Shown here in pieces: positions 1 to 6,111 of a stretch of DNA of 15,200 nucleotides. The notes under the pieces were generated by a model. That model made no database searches. It saw nothing but the letters and a program-made list of their open reading frames with translations, and had not been told where the DNA came from. Numbering within the stretch: the stretch's first letter is position 1; the number at the start of each line of letters is the position of its first letter. This stretch comes from Microcaldota archaeon (GTDB lineage Archaea; Micrarchaeota; Micrarchaeia; Anstonellales; J096), in contig JANXEC010000010.1 of the NCBI GenBank assembly GCA_025058915.1, forward strand, positions 1 to 15,200, read 5' to 3'. Position numbers and translations under genes: made by a program.

Positions 1-134
1 TGCAGAATTTTTGAAAAAATAACAAATTTCTTTACTTCACATTCCTCTAGGTTGCTTACAGACAGGAGAGTAATCTCTTCTAACAACCACTCCAAAATTA
101 TCTTTCTTCACATTCCTCTAGGTTGCTTACAGAC
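1..134 (-). CRISPR. Leader-proximal end of a CRISPR array (partial; continues beyond window start)
   Basis: Two identical 29-bp direct repeats lie at 35-63 and 106-134 (plus-strand form begins CTTCACATTCCTC and ends GCTTACAGAC). They are separated by a unique 42-nt spacer (64-105). Bases 1-34 would be part of the next spacer, so the array probably runs out of the window to the left. Read on the minus strand the repeat ends in ...GAATGTGAAG, like the GAAAG/GAAG 3' ends of many archaeal repeats that give the crRNA 5' tag, so transcription is likely leftward with the leader at the right. The repeat core CCTCTAGG is a weak dyad. Only two units are visible and no cas gene is present, so a simple tandem duplication cannot be fully excluded. 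Confidence 0.75.
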
Positions 135-331
135 CCGACAGGTTTTTTCGAATGTAGAAATATCACTTTGGGTGGGTAAATTTTGTCAAACCTCCGATCT
201 TGCAATTTTTCAGGACCCTTCCGAGAGAGGTATATTAAATTCTAATATTTTTTTAGACTCTCTATCATACTCCAACAGGAGTACTCACTATATATTAGGG
301 AATAGAAGGGTTTTTAAGGATTTGTGGTAGG
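135..331 (-). promoter_or_regulatory. Putative CRISPR leader between array and tRNA-Leu
   Basis: About 197 bp without a convincing gene; the 92-codon open frame across it has no family resemblance and runs through the repeats. It is AT-rich and lies directly beside the last repeat, where a leader belongs if the array is read leftward. A minus-strand TATA-like element (ATTTAATATA) covers 231-240, which would start transcription about 75 nt before the first repeat. A second AT-rich candidate lies near 286-296. A perfect 6-bp hairpin (TACTCC, loop AACA, GGAGTA) occupies 268-283 and overlaps the palindrome GAGTACTC. No clear T-run follows the tRNA on the minus strand, so read-through from the tRNA gene is possible. 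Role inferred from position. Confidence 0.5.
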
Positions 332-417
332 TGCAGGGGGTGGGATTTGAACCCACGAACCCACAACGGGACCAGGTCCTAAACCTGGCGCCTTTGACCA
401 GACTTGGCGACCCCTGC
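332..417 (-). tRNA. tRNA-Leu (anticodon UAG)
   Basis: An 86-nt tRNA with a long variable arm folds on the minus strand. The acceptor GCAGGGG pairs with CCCCTGC, and the D-arm stem is GCC/GGC. The anticodon stem is CCAGG/CCTGG around the loop TTTAGGA (anticodon TAG). A class II variable arm has a CCC/GGG stem, and the T-arm is GTGGG-TTCAAAT-CCCAC. The discriminator is A73 (position 332), as expected for Leu. The next bases are CCT, so the 3' CCA is not encoded and must be added by the CCA enzyme. There is no intron. C56, the substrate of aTrm56, is present. GC content is about 62%. Confidence 0.97.
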
Positions 418-469
418 TCATTCTTATATCCCGAGTAATACTTTAAAACTTAATATACGATTATACAAC
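418..469. promoter_or_regulatory. Divergent promoter with one shared palindromic TATA box (tRNA-Leu / HTH gene)
   Basis: The 52-bp gap contains one TTTAAA at 442-447. Its centre is 25.5 nt from the ATG at 470 and 27.5 nt from the tRNA 5' end at 417. The motif is self-complementary and so could serve both directions. Archaeal TATA boxes normally lie about 26-30 nt before the start site, so the HTH mRNA would be leaderless. Inferred from spacing and motif only. Confidence 0.6.
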
Positions 470-871
470 ATGGAATATCTTCGAGTGCCCTCTGGATATA
501 TTTATTTAGATCCTGTTAGAATCAAAGATCTAGATGATGTAGCTGATATATTAACAAAGGTTCTTGGATTAGGAAAAACCCGGGTCATAAAGGGGATTAT
601 GAGGAAACTTATAGAGGCAAAACTATCCAAAACCTCAGTCACAATTCCACAATTATATATTGAATTGAGAACAAACAAGAAAACTATATACTACCATATA
701 AATCGCCTCAGGAGACTTGGATTAGTATCAAGAAACAAAGGAGAGTACTTCCTAGGTGAATCCCCAGAGCAGCCTATAAGAGAGTTCTTAGAGAGACTCT
801 ATCTCACGAAGATAAATGAAATGTTTCAGAATGTAGATGAGCTGTTTCTAATAGCATCTAATCGATTCTAA
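470..871 (+). CDS. Small winged-helix/HTH DNA-binding protein
   Basis: A 133-residue protein, probably a transcription regulator. I chose ATG 470 because TTTAAA lies 25.5 nt upstream; the upstream in-frame ATG at 404 lies inside the tRNA-Leu gene on the other strand. The middle of the protein has a clear helix-turn-helix pattern: VTIPQLYIELRTNKKTIYYH is followed by INRLRRLGLV and then a short wing with SRNKGEYFLGE, as in ArsR/winged-helix regulators. The N-terminal part holds a hydrophobic helical segment that may dimerise. The gene stands alone, divergent from tRNA-Leu, and its 3' end overlaps the convergent aTrm56 gene by 14 bp. The exact family and target are not recognised; self-regulation through the shared promoter is only a guess. 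Confidence 0.75.
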   Translation: MEYLRVPSGYIYLDPVRIKDLDDVADILTKVLGLGKTRVIKGIMRKLIEAKLSKTSVTIPQLYIELRTNKKTIYYHINRLRRLGLVSRNKGEYFLGESPEQPIREFLERLYLTKINEMFQNVDELFLIASNRF

Positions 872-1364
872 TTATCTTCTTACCTCTCTCTGAAGGGATT
901 ATTCTGATCTTAGCATTAGATAGATCTGGAGATCTCCTTAGATTATACATGAATATACCTAAAGCAGCCACTTCACTATGAGGCTGATTGCCTATAGAAA
1001 GATTGTAATCTGCGATCTCATATATCTCACCTGGAACCTTACTCCCCCCTACAACTATTACTAGTTTATCATTAAGTTCATTTACTCTCTCTTCAAATGG
1101 TATTCCATACATAGTCAGATGAACTATCCTAAACCCATCTCTCTTATATGATCTTAGGGACTGAATTGGGTTGTTAGTGTATTCTACAACCATCTTCCCT
1201 CCCCACTTACTATTTACCTCTCTGATACTATCTTCAAGAGAATTATCCATATCACCAGAGTAAATGAAAACATCTGCCCCAAAGGCTCTAGCTACCAGGG
1301 CACAGTGAGTAGTAATCCTCTGATCTCTCACTCTTCTATGATCTAATCTAAACACAACTATCAT
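858..1364 (-). CDS. trm56: tRNA (cytidine(56)-2'-O)-methyltransferase, aTrm56
   Basis: SPOUT-class RNA methyltransferase that uses S-adenosylmethionine to methylate the 2'-OH of C56 in the T-loop of archaeal tRNAs. At 168 residues the length fits the family. The N-terminal signature FRLDHRRVRDQRITTH (residues 5-20), then ARAFGAD, matches the aTrm56 start. The C-terminal knot region VVGGSKVPGEIYEIADYNLS (104-123) and GNQPHSEVAALG (125-136) form the SAM-binding trefoil knot signature. Both tRNAs in this window carry C56. The start ATG at 1364 faces the uppS start across 31 bp, and the 3' end overlaps the HTH gene by 14 bp. Confidence 0.95.
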   Translation of the reverse strand: MIVVFRLDHRRVRDQRITTHCALVARAFGADVFIYSGDMDNSLEDSIREVNSKWGGKMVVEYTNNPIQSLRSYKRDGFRIVHLTMYGIPFEERVNELNDKLVIVVGGSKVPGEIYEIADYNLSIGNQPHSEVAALGIFMYNLRRSPDLSNAKIRIIPSERGKKIIRID

Positions 1365-1398
1365 GTATTTTTATAATCTTTGGCCTCATATTTAAATG
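1365..1398. promoter_or_regulatory. Very compact divergent promoter (trm56 / uppS)
   Basis: Only 31 bp separate the two start codons. TTTAAA at 1391-1396 (minus orientation, centre 29.5 nt from the trm56 ATG) overlaps the uppS start codon. TTTATA at 1370-1375 lies 23.5 nt from the first uppS ATG and 26.5 nt from the second (1399), close to the 25.5-26.5 spacing seen elsewhere in the window. Each TATA box therefore abuts or overlaps the other gene's start, so both mRNAs are likely leaderless and may compete for TBP. Inference from spacing. Confidence 0.5.
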
Positions 1399-2076
1399 AT
1401 GCATGTAGCTGTAATACCAGACGGAAACAGGAGATGGGCTCAGAAGAATGGTTTGGATCTGGAAAGAGGATATGAAATGGGAATTAGAAGATTTGCCGAG
1501 TTCGTTAAGTGGTCTATAGAACTAGGGGTAGATGAGATCACAGGATGGGGGATGAGTTATGATAATTACATCAGGAGAGACAGAGAGGTACTAGAGAGTA
1601 TCAAAAGGGTGATAATGAGGTACTACGAAGAGAACCAAGACAGAAAGGAGGAAATATTCAGAACATATCCCGAATTAAATGATATAAATCTGAAAGTCTA
1701 TGGGTTCTTTGATGATTTGGATCCAAAGGATAGAGAACTGATAGACAGAATAAACTCTCAGCTCAATGGGAAGAAGTACAGAGTGAATATTCTAGTACTA
1801 TACAATGGTAGAATGGAGATACTTAAAATCGCCAGAGATCTTAGAGGCAAGGAGAGTATCAGTATGGAAGATGTGATAAACAGTCTGATGATCAGATCAT
1901 ATCCAGATATAGTGATAAGAACAGGTGGGCATGTGAGAACATCTGGATTCATGCCTATTCAGACTGAATACTCAGAATGGTTCTTTCTAGATAAGCTATG
2001 GCCAGAATTCACTAGGGATGACTATGTGAGGATACTTGAGGATTTCCGTAAACGTAACAGGAACTTTGGCAGATGA
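1396..2076 (+). CDS. uppS: cis-Prenyltransferase (undecaprenyl/polyprenyl diphosphate synthase family)
   Basis: Membrane-associated enzyme that adds isopentenyl diphosphate units in cis to an allylic diphosphate. In archaea the product becomes the dolichol-type lipid carrier for protein glycosylation. The 226 residues are within the family range. VIPDGNRRWA (6-15) carries the catalytic Asp and phosphate-binding Gly-Asn-Arg-Arg. Region III is WGMSYDNYIRR (51-61). DIVIRTGG (171-178), TSGFMPIQTEYSEWFF (182-197) and LWPEF close the conserved C-terminal block, with the Glu of TEYSEW helping to bind Mg. Two consecutive ATGs (1396, 1399) are possible starts. The stop overlaps the next gene's ATG as ATGA, so the two genes are probably co-transcribed. 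Confidence 0.93.
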   Translation: MMHVAVIPDGNRRWAQKNGLDLERGYEMGIRRFAEFVKWSIELGVDEITGWGMSYDNYIRRDREVLESIKRVIMRYYEENQDRKEEIFRTYPELNDINLKVYGFFDDLDPKDRELIDRINSQLNGKKYRVNILVLYNGRMEILKIARDLRGKESISMEDVINSLMIRSYPDIVIRTGGHVRTSGFMPIQTEYSEWFFLDKLWPEFTRDDYVRILEDFRKRNRNFGR

Positions 2077-2846
2077 GAATCGAGATAGACACAGAGCTCT
2101 CTGCATATGAGAATGCTGTGAGATACTACGAAATGGCCAAGGAATTAAGGAAGAAGCTTCAGGGTATGAGAGAGGCTCTGGTTGAGATAGACAGGAAGAT
2201 ACAAGAGGAGAGGAAAAGGTTGGAGGAGGAAGCAAGGGAACTGGAATCACAGAAGAGAATAGTAACGAAGAGAGAATGGTATGAGAGATTCAATTGGAGC
2301 TTTACGTCTTGGGGTAGGATTGTGTTGATAGGTAGAGATGAGAATCAGAATGAGACTCTGGTTAGATCTTATTTCAGTAAATCAGATCTATTCTTCCATG
2401 CAGACATAAAAGGTGCGGCTACGGTGATATTGAAGGATGGATTGAACAGCACTCTAGAAGAGAGATTAGAGGTAGCACAGATAGCTGCGTCTTATAGCAG
2501 AGGGTGGAAGGAGGGTGTCGGGTATCTAAACGTCTATTCAGCAAGGTATGAGCAGGTAACCAAAAGCAGTGGTGAGGGATCATTAGGTATAGGTGGATTT
2601 CTGATTCAAGGTGAGAGAGAGTGGTATAAGAATACCCCTCTGTCTCTCAAAGTAGGGTTGAGGGATGGGAAGGTATATATAGTCTCAGAGTACTATACAG
2701 GGTCCTTGGATAGGTCTGTGATATTAGCACCTGGGAGAAAGTTCAGTAAAGGAGAGATAGCCAAGAGGCTTGCGAAATACTATAACGTTCACCCTGATGA
2801 GTTCCTAATCAGACTGCCTTCTGGTGATTATGTGATTAGATCCTGA
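2073..2846 (+). CDS. Standalone NFACT-R (DUF814) protein with N-terminal coiled coil; lacks NFACT-N
   Basis: 257 residues resembling only the C-terminal half of archaeal Rqc2/NEMF/FbpA homologues, which are usually about 600-700 residues and work in ribosome-associated quality control. Residues 7-30 (TELSAYENAVRYYEMAKELR) correspond to the conserved segment that enters the central coiled coil. Residues about 30-67 are a charged coiled coil. From EWYERFNW (68-75) to about 220 is the NFACT-R domain: IGRDENQNETLVRSYF, DLFFHADIKGAATVIL, SRGWKEG, and LGIGGFLIQGER. NFACT-R is thought to bind RNA, and eukaryotes have standalone versions (CCDC25/Jlp2). There is no remnant of the N-terminal half upstream, where uppS overlaps by 4 bp. 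The 3' end overlaps cca by 11 bp. Confidence 0.85.
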   Translation: MRIEIDTELSAYENAVRYYEMAKELRKKLQGMREALVEIDRKIQEERKRLEEEARELESQKRIVTKREWYERFNWSFTSWGRIVLIGRDENQNETLVRSYFSKSDLFFHADIKGAATVILKDGLNSTLEERLEVAQIAASYSRGWKEGVGYLNVYSARYEQVTKSSGEGSLGIGGFLIQGEREWYKNTPLSLKVGLRDGKVYIVSEYYTGSLDRSVILAPGRKFSKGEIAKRLAKYYNVHPDEFLIRLPSGDYVIRS

Positions 2847-4026
2847 GCAAGAGATCCTCTCTCCAGTATTCAACTTCTCTCATCTCTCTGAATTCCTCTA
2901 TATCATATCCAATCCTCTCAACTCTGAAGTCTCTCATATCAGTCTTGGATATGAACTCTAATGTTAGATTGTTTATATCATGAACATACTGTCTAGGGAT
3001 CCAAAATCTATCTTCTCTCAGAAACCCTCTCCTTAGACCCTCCATTGAATACACAGGAGGGCCTGGTTCTAGCTCCTGATAGTTTACCTGACTAGAGAGA
3101 GGAATCCCTCCTAGGTATGCTAGATTGTCTCTTACAAACACATGCAGATACTCTATGTATATCCTCTTCCTCTCTAGATACTCTCGCCAAGATCTCCCTA
3201 TCTTTCTGAGTATTCCATATGCCTTGTCCTCAAGATCGTAATTATGAGATAGGAGAATCCCAAACTCACCTCCTCTAGAGATTCGGGAGATTTTGAAGTA
3301 TTCATCTACCCTCCTGTTCCACAGACCTCTGCTATACATTATGAACCTAGATAGGTTGTCTCGAGACACTGCTGCAGCAACGTTCCTGGTTCCATCTGTT
3401 GGATCAACCACGACAAGATCTTCGCTGAACTCTCTTTGAACTACTCCTTCGATATCTATCCTGACTGGGATACGCCAAGATTTTGCATCCCTGATGAGCT
3501 CCAGAAAACTACCATAGTGTATTATGAGTAGTTCGCATAGATATCCTGAGAAACCATTTACTTTGTTATCAGCTCCATATAATCCAAGGGTCTTCAGGAA
3601 CTTCTTCAGGAGTCTTATTTCATCTCTCATCGTGTCGTTCACTCTAGACATTATATATTCATAATGTAATGGAGTTCTATCGACTGCGCTCCGGTAGTGT
3701 TTGGATATGGGTACTATGTCTATATCAATCGATCCATACTTGACCCTTACATAGGGATGTTCAGAATATCTAAGAGTATATTCTAATTTAGATCTCTTCA
3801 CAGCCTCTAGTATCTCATTGAAACCCCTGTGCTTATCTCCATCTGTCTCATAGAACATATCCAGATCATAATCAGATCTGAGGTTTGTGCCCTTTGCTAC
3901 AGATCCATAGAGCCTGAGATCTAATCCTAGTTTCTCTCTGATCATCTCTGCTATTCTTAGAGACTCTCTGTTATCAGGTCTTAGCTCTCTCTTTAGACTC
4001 TCCAAAAACTCAAATCCCTCTACCAT
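2836..4026 (-). CDS. cca: CCA-adding enzyme (archaeal class I tRNA nucleotidyltransferase)
   Basis: Adds or repairs the 3'-terminal CCA of tRNAs from CTP and ATP without a nucleic acid template. The 396 residues are slightly short for the archaeal family. The nucleotidyltransferase signature LYGSVAKGT (39-47) is followed by the two metal-binding aspartates in SDYDLDMF (D54, D56), and the third carboxylate lies in SIDIDIVPI (99-107). Then come SAVDRTPLHYEYI and EIRLLKKFLKTLGLYGADNK, followed by GFSGYLCELLIIHYGS, the family's conserved middle domain. The tRNAs in this window lack an encoded CCA, so the enzyme is essential here. It is the last gene of a minus-strand cluster, with its start overlapping the reductase stop by 7 bp. 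Confidence 0.96.
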   Translation of the reverse strand: MVEGFEFLESLKRELRPDNRESLRIAEMIREKLGLDLRLYGSVAKGTNLRSDYDLDMFYETDGDKHRGFNEILEAVKRSKLEYTLRYSEHPYVRVKYGSIDIDIVPISKHYRSAVDRTPLHYEYIMSRVNDTMRDEIRLLKKFLKTLGLYGADNKVNGFSGYLCELLIIHYGSFLELIRDAKSWRIPVRIDIEGVVQREFSEDLVVVDPTDGTRNVAAAVSRDNLSRFIMYSRGLWNRRVDEYFKISRISRGGEFGILLSHNYDLEDKAYGILRKIGRSWREYLERKRIYIEYLHVFVRDNLAYLGGIPLSSQVNYQELEPGPPVYSMEGLRRGFLREDRFWIPRQYVHDINNLTLEFISKTDMRDFRVERIGYDIEEFREMREVEYWREDLLLRI

Positions 4027-4637
4027 GTTTCGATATAGAACTTTCGAGGTCTCAGAGTCTTAACTATATCTATCATAAACTCTCTGTTACCACACAGATA
4101 CATATCTATGTCTCTGTATTTGGATATATCTTCTATACTTATTCTTGGATCCCCTTCCCCAGTGTATCTTATATCTAGATCCAAACCTAACCTAGACATC
4201 AACCTCATCTCTGACTCATAGAGGTTTTCCTCTCTGTATCTGAAACTAGCCATGAGATGAAAATTCCCATCTATGCCTCTTGAGTATATATATCTTAGAA
4301 TGCTCATGATAGGGGATATTCCTGATCCTGTGGCAACAAACAACGCCTGTTTCTGATTCTCATACAGGAACCTACCGAATGGTCCTTTCACAGTTATCTC
4401 TTTACCCTGGAGCTCGTCTAGTTTAGAGGTGAATGCACCGCCTGTTTTGGTTATAAATAATTCTATGTAGGGATAATCTGGAATCGAGGCTATCGAGTAT
4501 GATCTCTCTATGCCACTGTAGACTAGGTTTATGAATTGACCTGGTCTGTAATCTATTCGAGAGTCTTTTGGGAAGAGCCTTAGAACATAGTTCCTACCTC
4601 CTCTGTTGATAGATTTTACAATATATATACTCTCCAT
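4020..4637 (-). CDS. Ferredoxin-NAD(P)+ reductase-like flavoprotein
   Basis: A 205-residue two-domain FNR-superfamily protein that should pass electrons between NAD(P)H and a partner such as ferredoxin through FAD. PGQFINL (32-38), ERSYSIAS (44-51) with the FAD-binding R-x-Y-S, and GPFGRF (85-90) form the FAD barrel. LFVATGSGISPIMSILRYI (99-117) is the NAD(P) pyrophosphate loop, and YLCGNREFM (180-188) carries the Cys-Gly pair near nicotinamide. The protein ends at YIETW, typical of an aromatic C-terminal residue over the flavin. No iron-sulfur domain is present, and it is shorter than most family members (about 230-250). It follows the TFE pair by 18 bp and overlaps cca. The partner is unknown. 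Confidence 0.85.
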   Translation of the reverse strand: MESIYIVKSINRGGRNYVLRLFPKDSRIDYRPGQFINLVYSGIERSYSIASIPDYPYIELFITKTGGAFTSKLDELQGKEITVKGPFGRFLYENQKQALFVATGSGISPIMSILRYIYSRGIDGNFHLMASFRYREENLYESEMRLMSRLGLDLDIRYTGEGDPRISIEDISKYRDIDMYLCGNREFMIDIVKTLRPRKFYIETW

Positions 4638-4655
4638 GGATGTTATATAGGGATA

Positions 4656-5159
4656 TTATTTAAGATAGTTTCTCTTCAGATTTTCTACTGTTTCTGTTGT
4701 GAGAGGAACCAATTCAGATCCACATTCAGGGCATTTGAACTTGTAGTCTATAGCTTCTTCAGAATCATAGTGTAGAATTTCCAGTTGTGAGCACGATGGA
4801 CAATAATATAATTCCTCACCAGCCTCCAGTCTGTCTATCAGTGCATCAAACTTCCCAATGGTGTTCTCGTATATAAATCTCTCCAGACTGCCAATGTCTA
4901 GTTTCCAGTAGTATGTTACATAGCTCTTGTTATCTACCTCCTTCTTACAATCCACCACTCCTTCGCTCTCCATCCTGAGCAGAGATCTCTGCAGTGACTT
5001 CTGAGGTATACCTGTGTCATTCATAATAATACTCTCCTGAACATACGATCTCTCTGATAGGTAGAGTATTAGGTTTATTGCATCCTCACCGAATCTGTCT
5101 ACAATCAGTTTCCTCACTCTGTTCAGAGACAATGCATCTGATATTCTGATCACATTCAT
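4656..5159 (-). CDS. tfe: TFE-like transcription initiation factor, second tandem copy
   Basis: 167 residues with the archaeal TFE (TFIIE-alpha-like) design: an N-terminal extended winged helix (about 10-90) that helps open promoter DNA with RNA polymerase, then a linker helix and a C-terminal zinc ribbon. Landmarks are YVTYYWKLD (80-88), IDRLEAGEELYYC (108-120), and four zinc-binding cysteines as CPSC (120-123) and CPEC (143-146) around SEEAIDYKFK. The end PLTTETVENL resembles its neighbour. It overlaps the upstream copy by 4 bp (ATGA) and differs from it strongly outside the shared motifs, so this is an old duplication. Which copy is the housekeeping TFE cannot be told from sequence. Confidence 0.88.
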   Translation of the reverse strand: MNVIRISDALSLNRVRKLIVDRFGEDAINLILYLSERSYVQESIIMNDTGIPQKSLQRSLLRMESEGVVDCKKEVDNKSYVTYYWKLDIGSLERFIYENTIGKFDALIDRLEAGEELYYCPSCSQLEILHYDSEEAIDYKFKCPECGSELVPLTTETVENLKRNYLK

Positions 5160-5662
5160 CTATATTTCACCACTATTTCATTCGTGAGTGGTTCTAGAAC
5201 ATTAGTGCAATGTTCGCATTTGAAATTCAGATCCACTGCCTCCTCAAAAGAGTAGAGTTTTATGTTGAACCTCTCTGAACATCTATCGCAATAGTACAGT
5301 TCCTCTCCACTCTCAATTCTATTCATAATGTCCTCTATTCTTCCATAACTGTTCTTGTATATCCAGTCTCTCAACTCATCCAGATCCACTTTCCAATAGA
5401 AAGTGAAGTGATTAGGTAGGTTCTCTCTCTTGTAATACATAGATATTTTATGATCATGAAGAATATTCATTACTTCTCTAAGTTCCTTGCCAGAGATGTT
5501 AAGGATTCTGCAAAGATCCTCTTCGCTGATAGTTGTGTCTGGAGAGGATATGAAATATCTTATAACAGACAGTGCATTATCTCCTATTTCATTTACAATC
5601 ATCTTTCTGATTTCAAAATCATTCAGCATATTTTCCAGATCAGAAAATACCTGTCTGTTCAT
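5156..5662 (-). CDS. tfe: TFE-like transcription initiation factor, first tandem copy
   Basis: 168 residues with the same architecture as the next gene. A winged helix covers roughly 12-95 (FTFYWKVDLDELRDWIY at 86-102). The linker IMNRIESGEELYYC follows, and then a zinc ribbon with CDRC (125-128) and CEHC (149-152) around SFEEAVDLNFK. All four zinc ligands are kept, so neither copy looks degraded. It is the first gene of the minus-strand cluster TFE-TFE-reductase-cca, transcribed from a promoter shared with the ACT gene; the ATG lies 25.5 nt from the centre of TTTAAA. Archaeal genomes usually carry a single gene for this subunit. TFE-beta is a different protein with an iron-sulfur cluster, which is not seen here. 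Confidence 0.88.
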   Translation of the reverse strand: MNRQVFSDLENMLNDFEIRKMIVNEIGDNALSVIRYFISSPDTTISEEDLCRILNISGKELREVMNILHDHKISMYYKRENLPNHFTFYWKVDLDELRDWIYKNSYGRIEDIMNRIESGEELYYCDRCSERFNIKLYSFEEAVDLNFKCEHCTNVLEPLTNEIVVKYR

Positions 5663-5712
5663 GTATATATATTCTGCAAAACTATTTAAAAATAAAATCG
5701 TTTATATTTATT
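5663..5712. promoter_or_regulatory. Perfectly centred bidirectional TATA box (tfe cluster / ACT-pilus operon)
   Basis: The 50-bp gap has a single TTTAAA at 5685-5690. Its centre (5687.5) is exactly 25.5 nt from both start codons (ATG at 5713 on plus, ATG at 5662 on minus). A leaderless start in both directions from one self-complementary TATA box is the simplest reading. The two large operons of the left half of the window would then share one TBP site. Confidence 0.65.
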
Positions 5713-6111
5713 ATGCGAGAGTTGAAGATCATAGAGCCATATCGACCCTTCCTACTTCTAGAGGTAGCATCTATGATGGCAGAACACAATATCAACATAG
5801 CTAGCATAAGATCCCTGAATCTCGGGGAGATAGCTATTATATCTCTGATGTTAGATGATCAGGATTTTCAGAGAGCTATGAACATTGCTGTTGAGAGGTG
5901 GAATGTGGTCAAGGCTGACAGTATAATAGTAGAATTGCAAGATAGACCTGGAGAATTAGCAAAGATGGTAAAGCTCCTAAGTAGTTATAACATAGAGATC
6001 AGAGAGAGCAATGTTGTTGATAGGAAGAACACCAAAACATACCTTATGATAAATACTACTAACAACACACTTGCAAAGAGAATACTAGAGAAGGATTATA
6101 ATGTATCATGA
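5713..6111 (+). CDS. Tandem ACT-domain protein
   Basis: 132 residues made of two ACT-like repeats, the small-molecule (often amino acid) sensing fold. The first (about 1-65) has PYRPFLLLEVASMMAEHNIN at 9-28, with the helix-strand pattern but without the usual D-R-P-G loop. The second (about 70-127) is more canonical: IIVELQDRPGELAKMVKLLS (71-90) followed by YNIEIRESN. There is no catalytic or DNA-binding domain. The ATG lies 25.5 nt after the TATA centre. Its stop overlaps the ATG of the secretion ATPase as ATGA, so it is the first gene of the pilus-type operon and might sense a metabolite for it. The ligand and partner are unknown. Confidence 0.8.
   Translation: MRELKIIEPYRPFLLLEVASMMAEHNINIASIRSLNLGEIAIISLMLDDQDFQRAMNIAVERWNVVKADSIIVELQDRPGELAKMVKLLSSYNIEIRESNVVDRKNTKTYLMINTTNNTLAKRILEKDYNVS

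Noticed and set aside
52..330. 92-codon open frame across the repeats and leader
   Set aside because: It begins inside the first CRISPR repeat, has no recognisable family and lacks the TTTAAA spacing of real genes here.
404..469. Longer N-terminus for the HTH gene from ATG 404
   Set aside because: It would start inside the tRNA-Leu gene; the TATA box at 442-447 fits a start at 470.
2073..2846. Frameshift that split off the NFACT N-terminal half
   Set aside because: Upstream DNA encodes intact uppS in all of its length, so there is no adjacent remnant to join.
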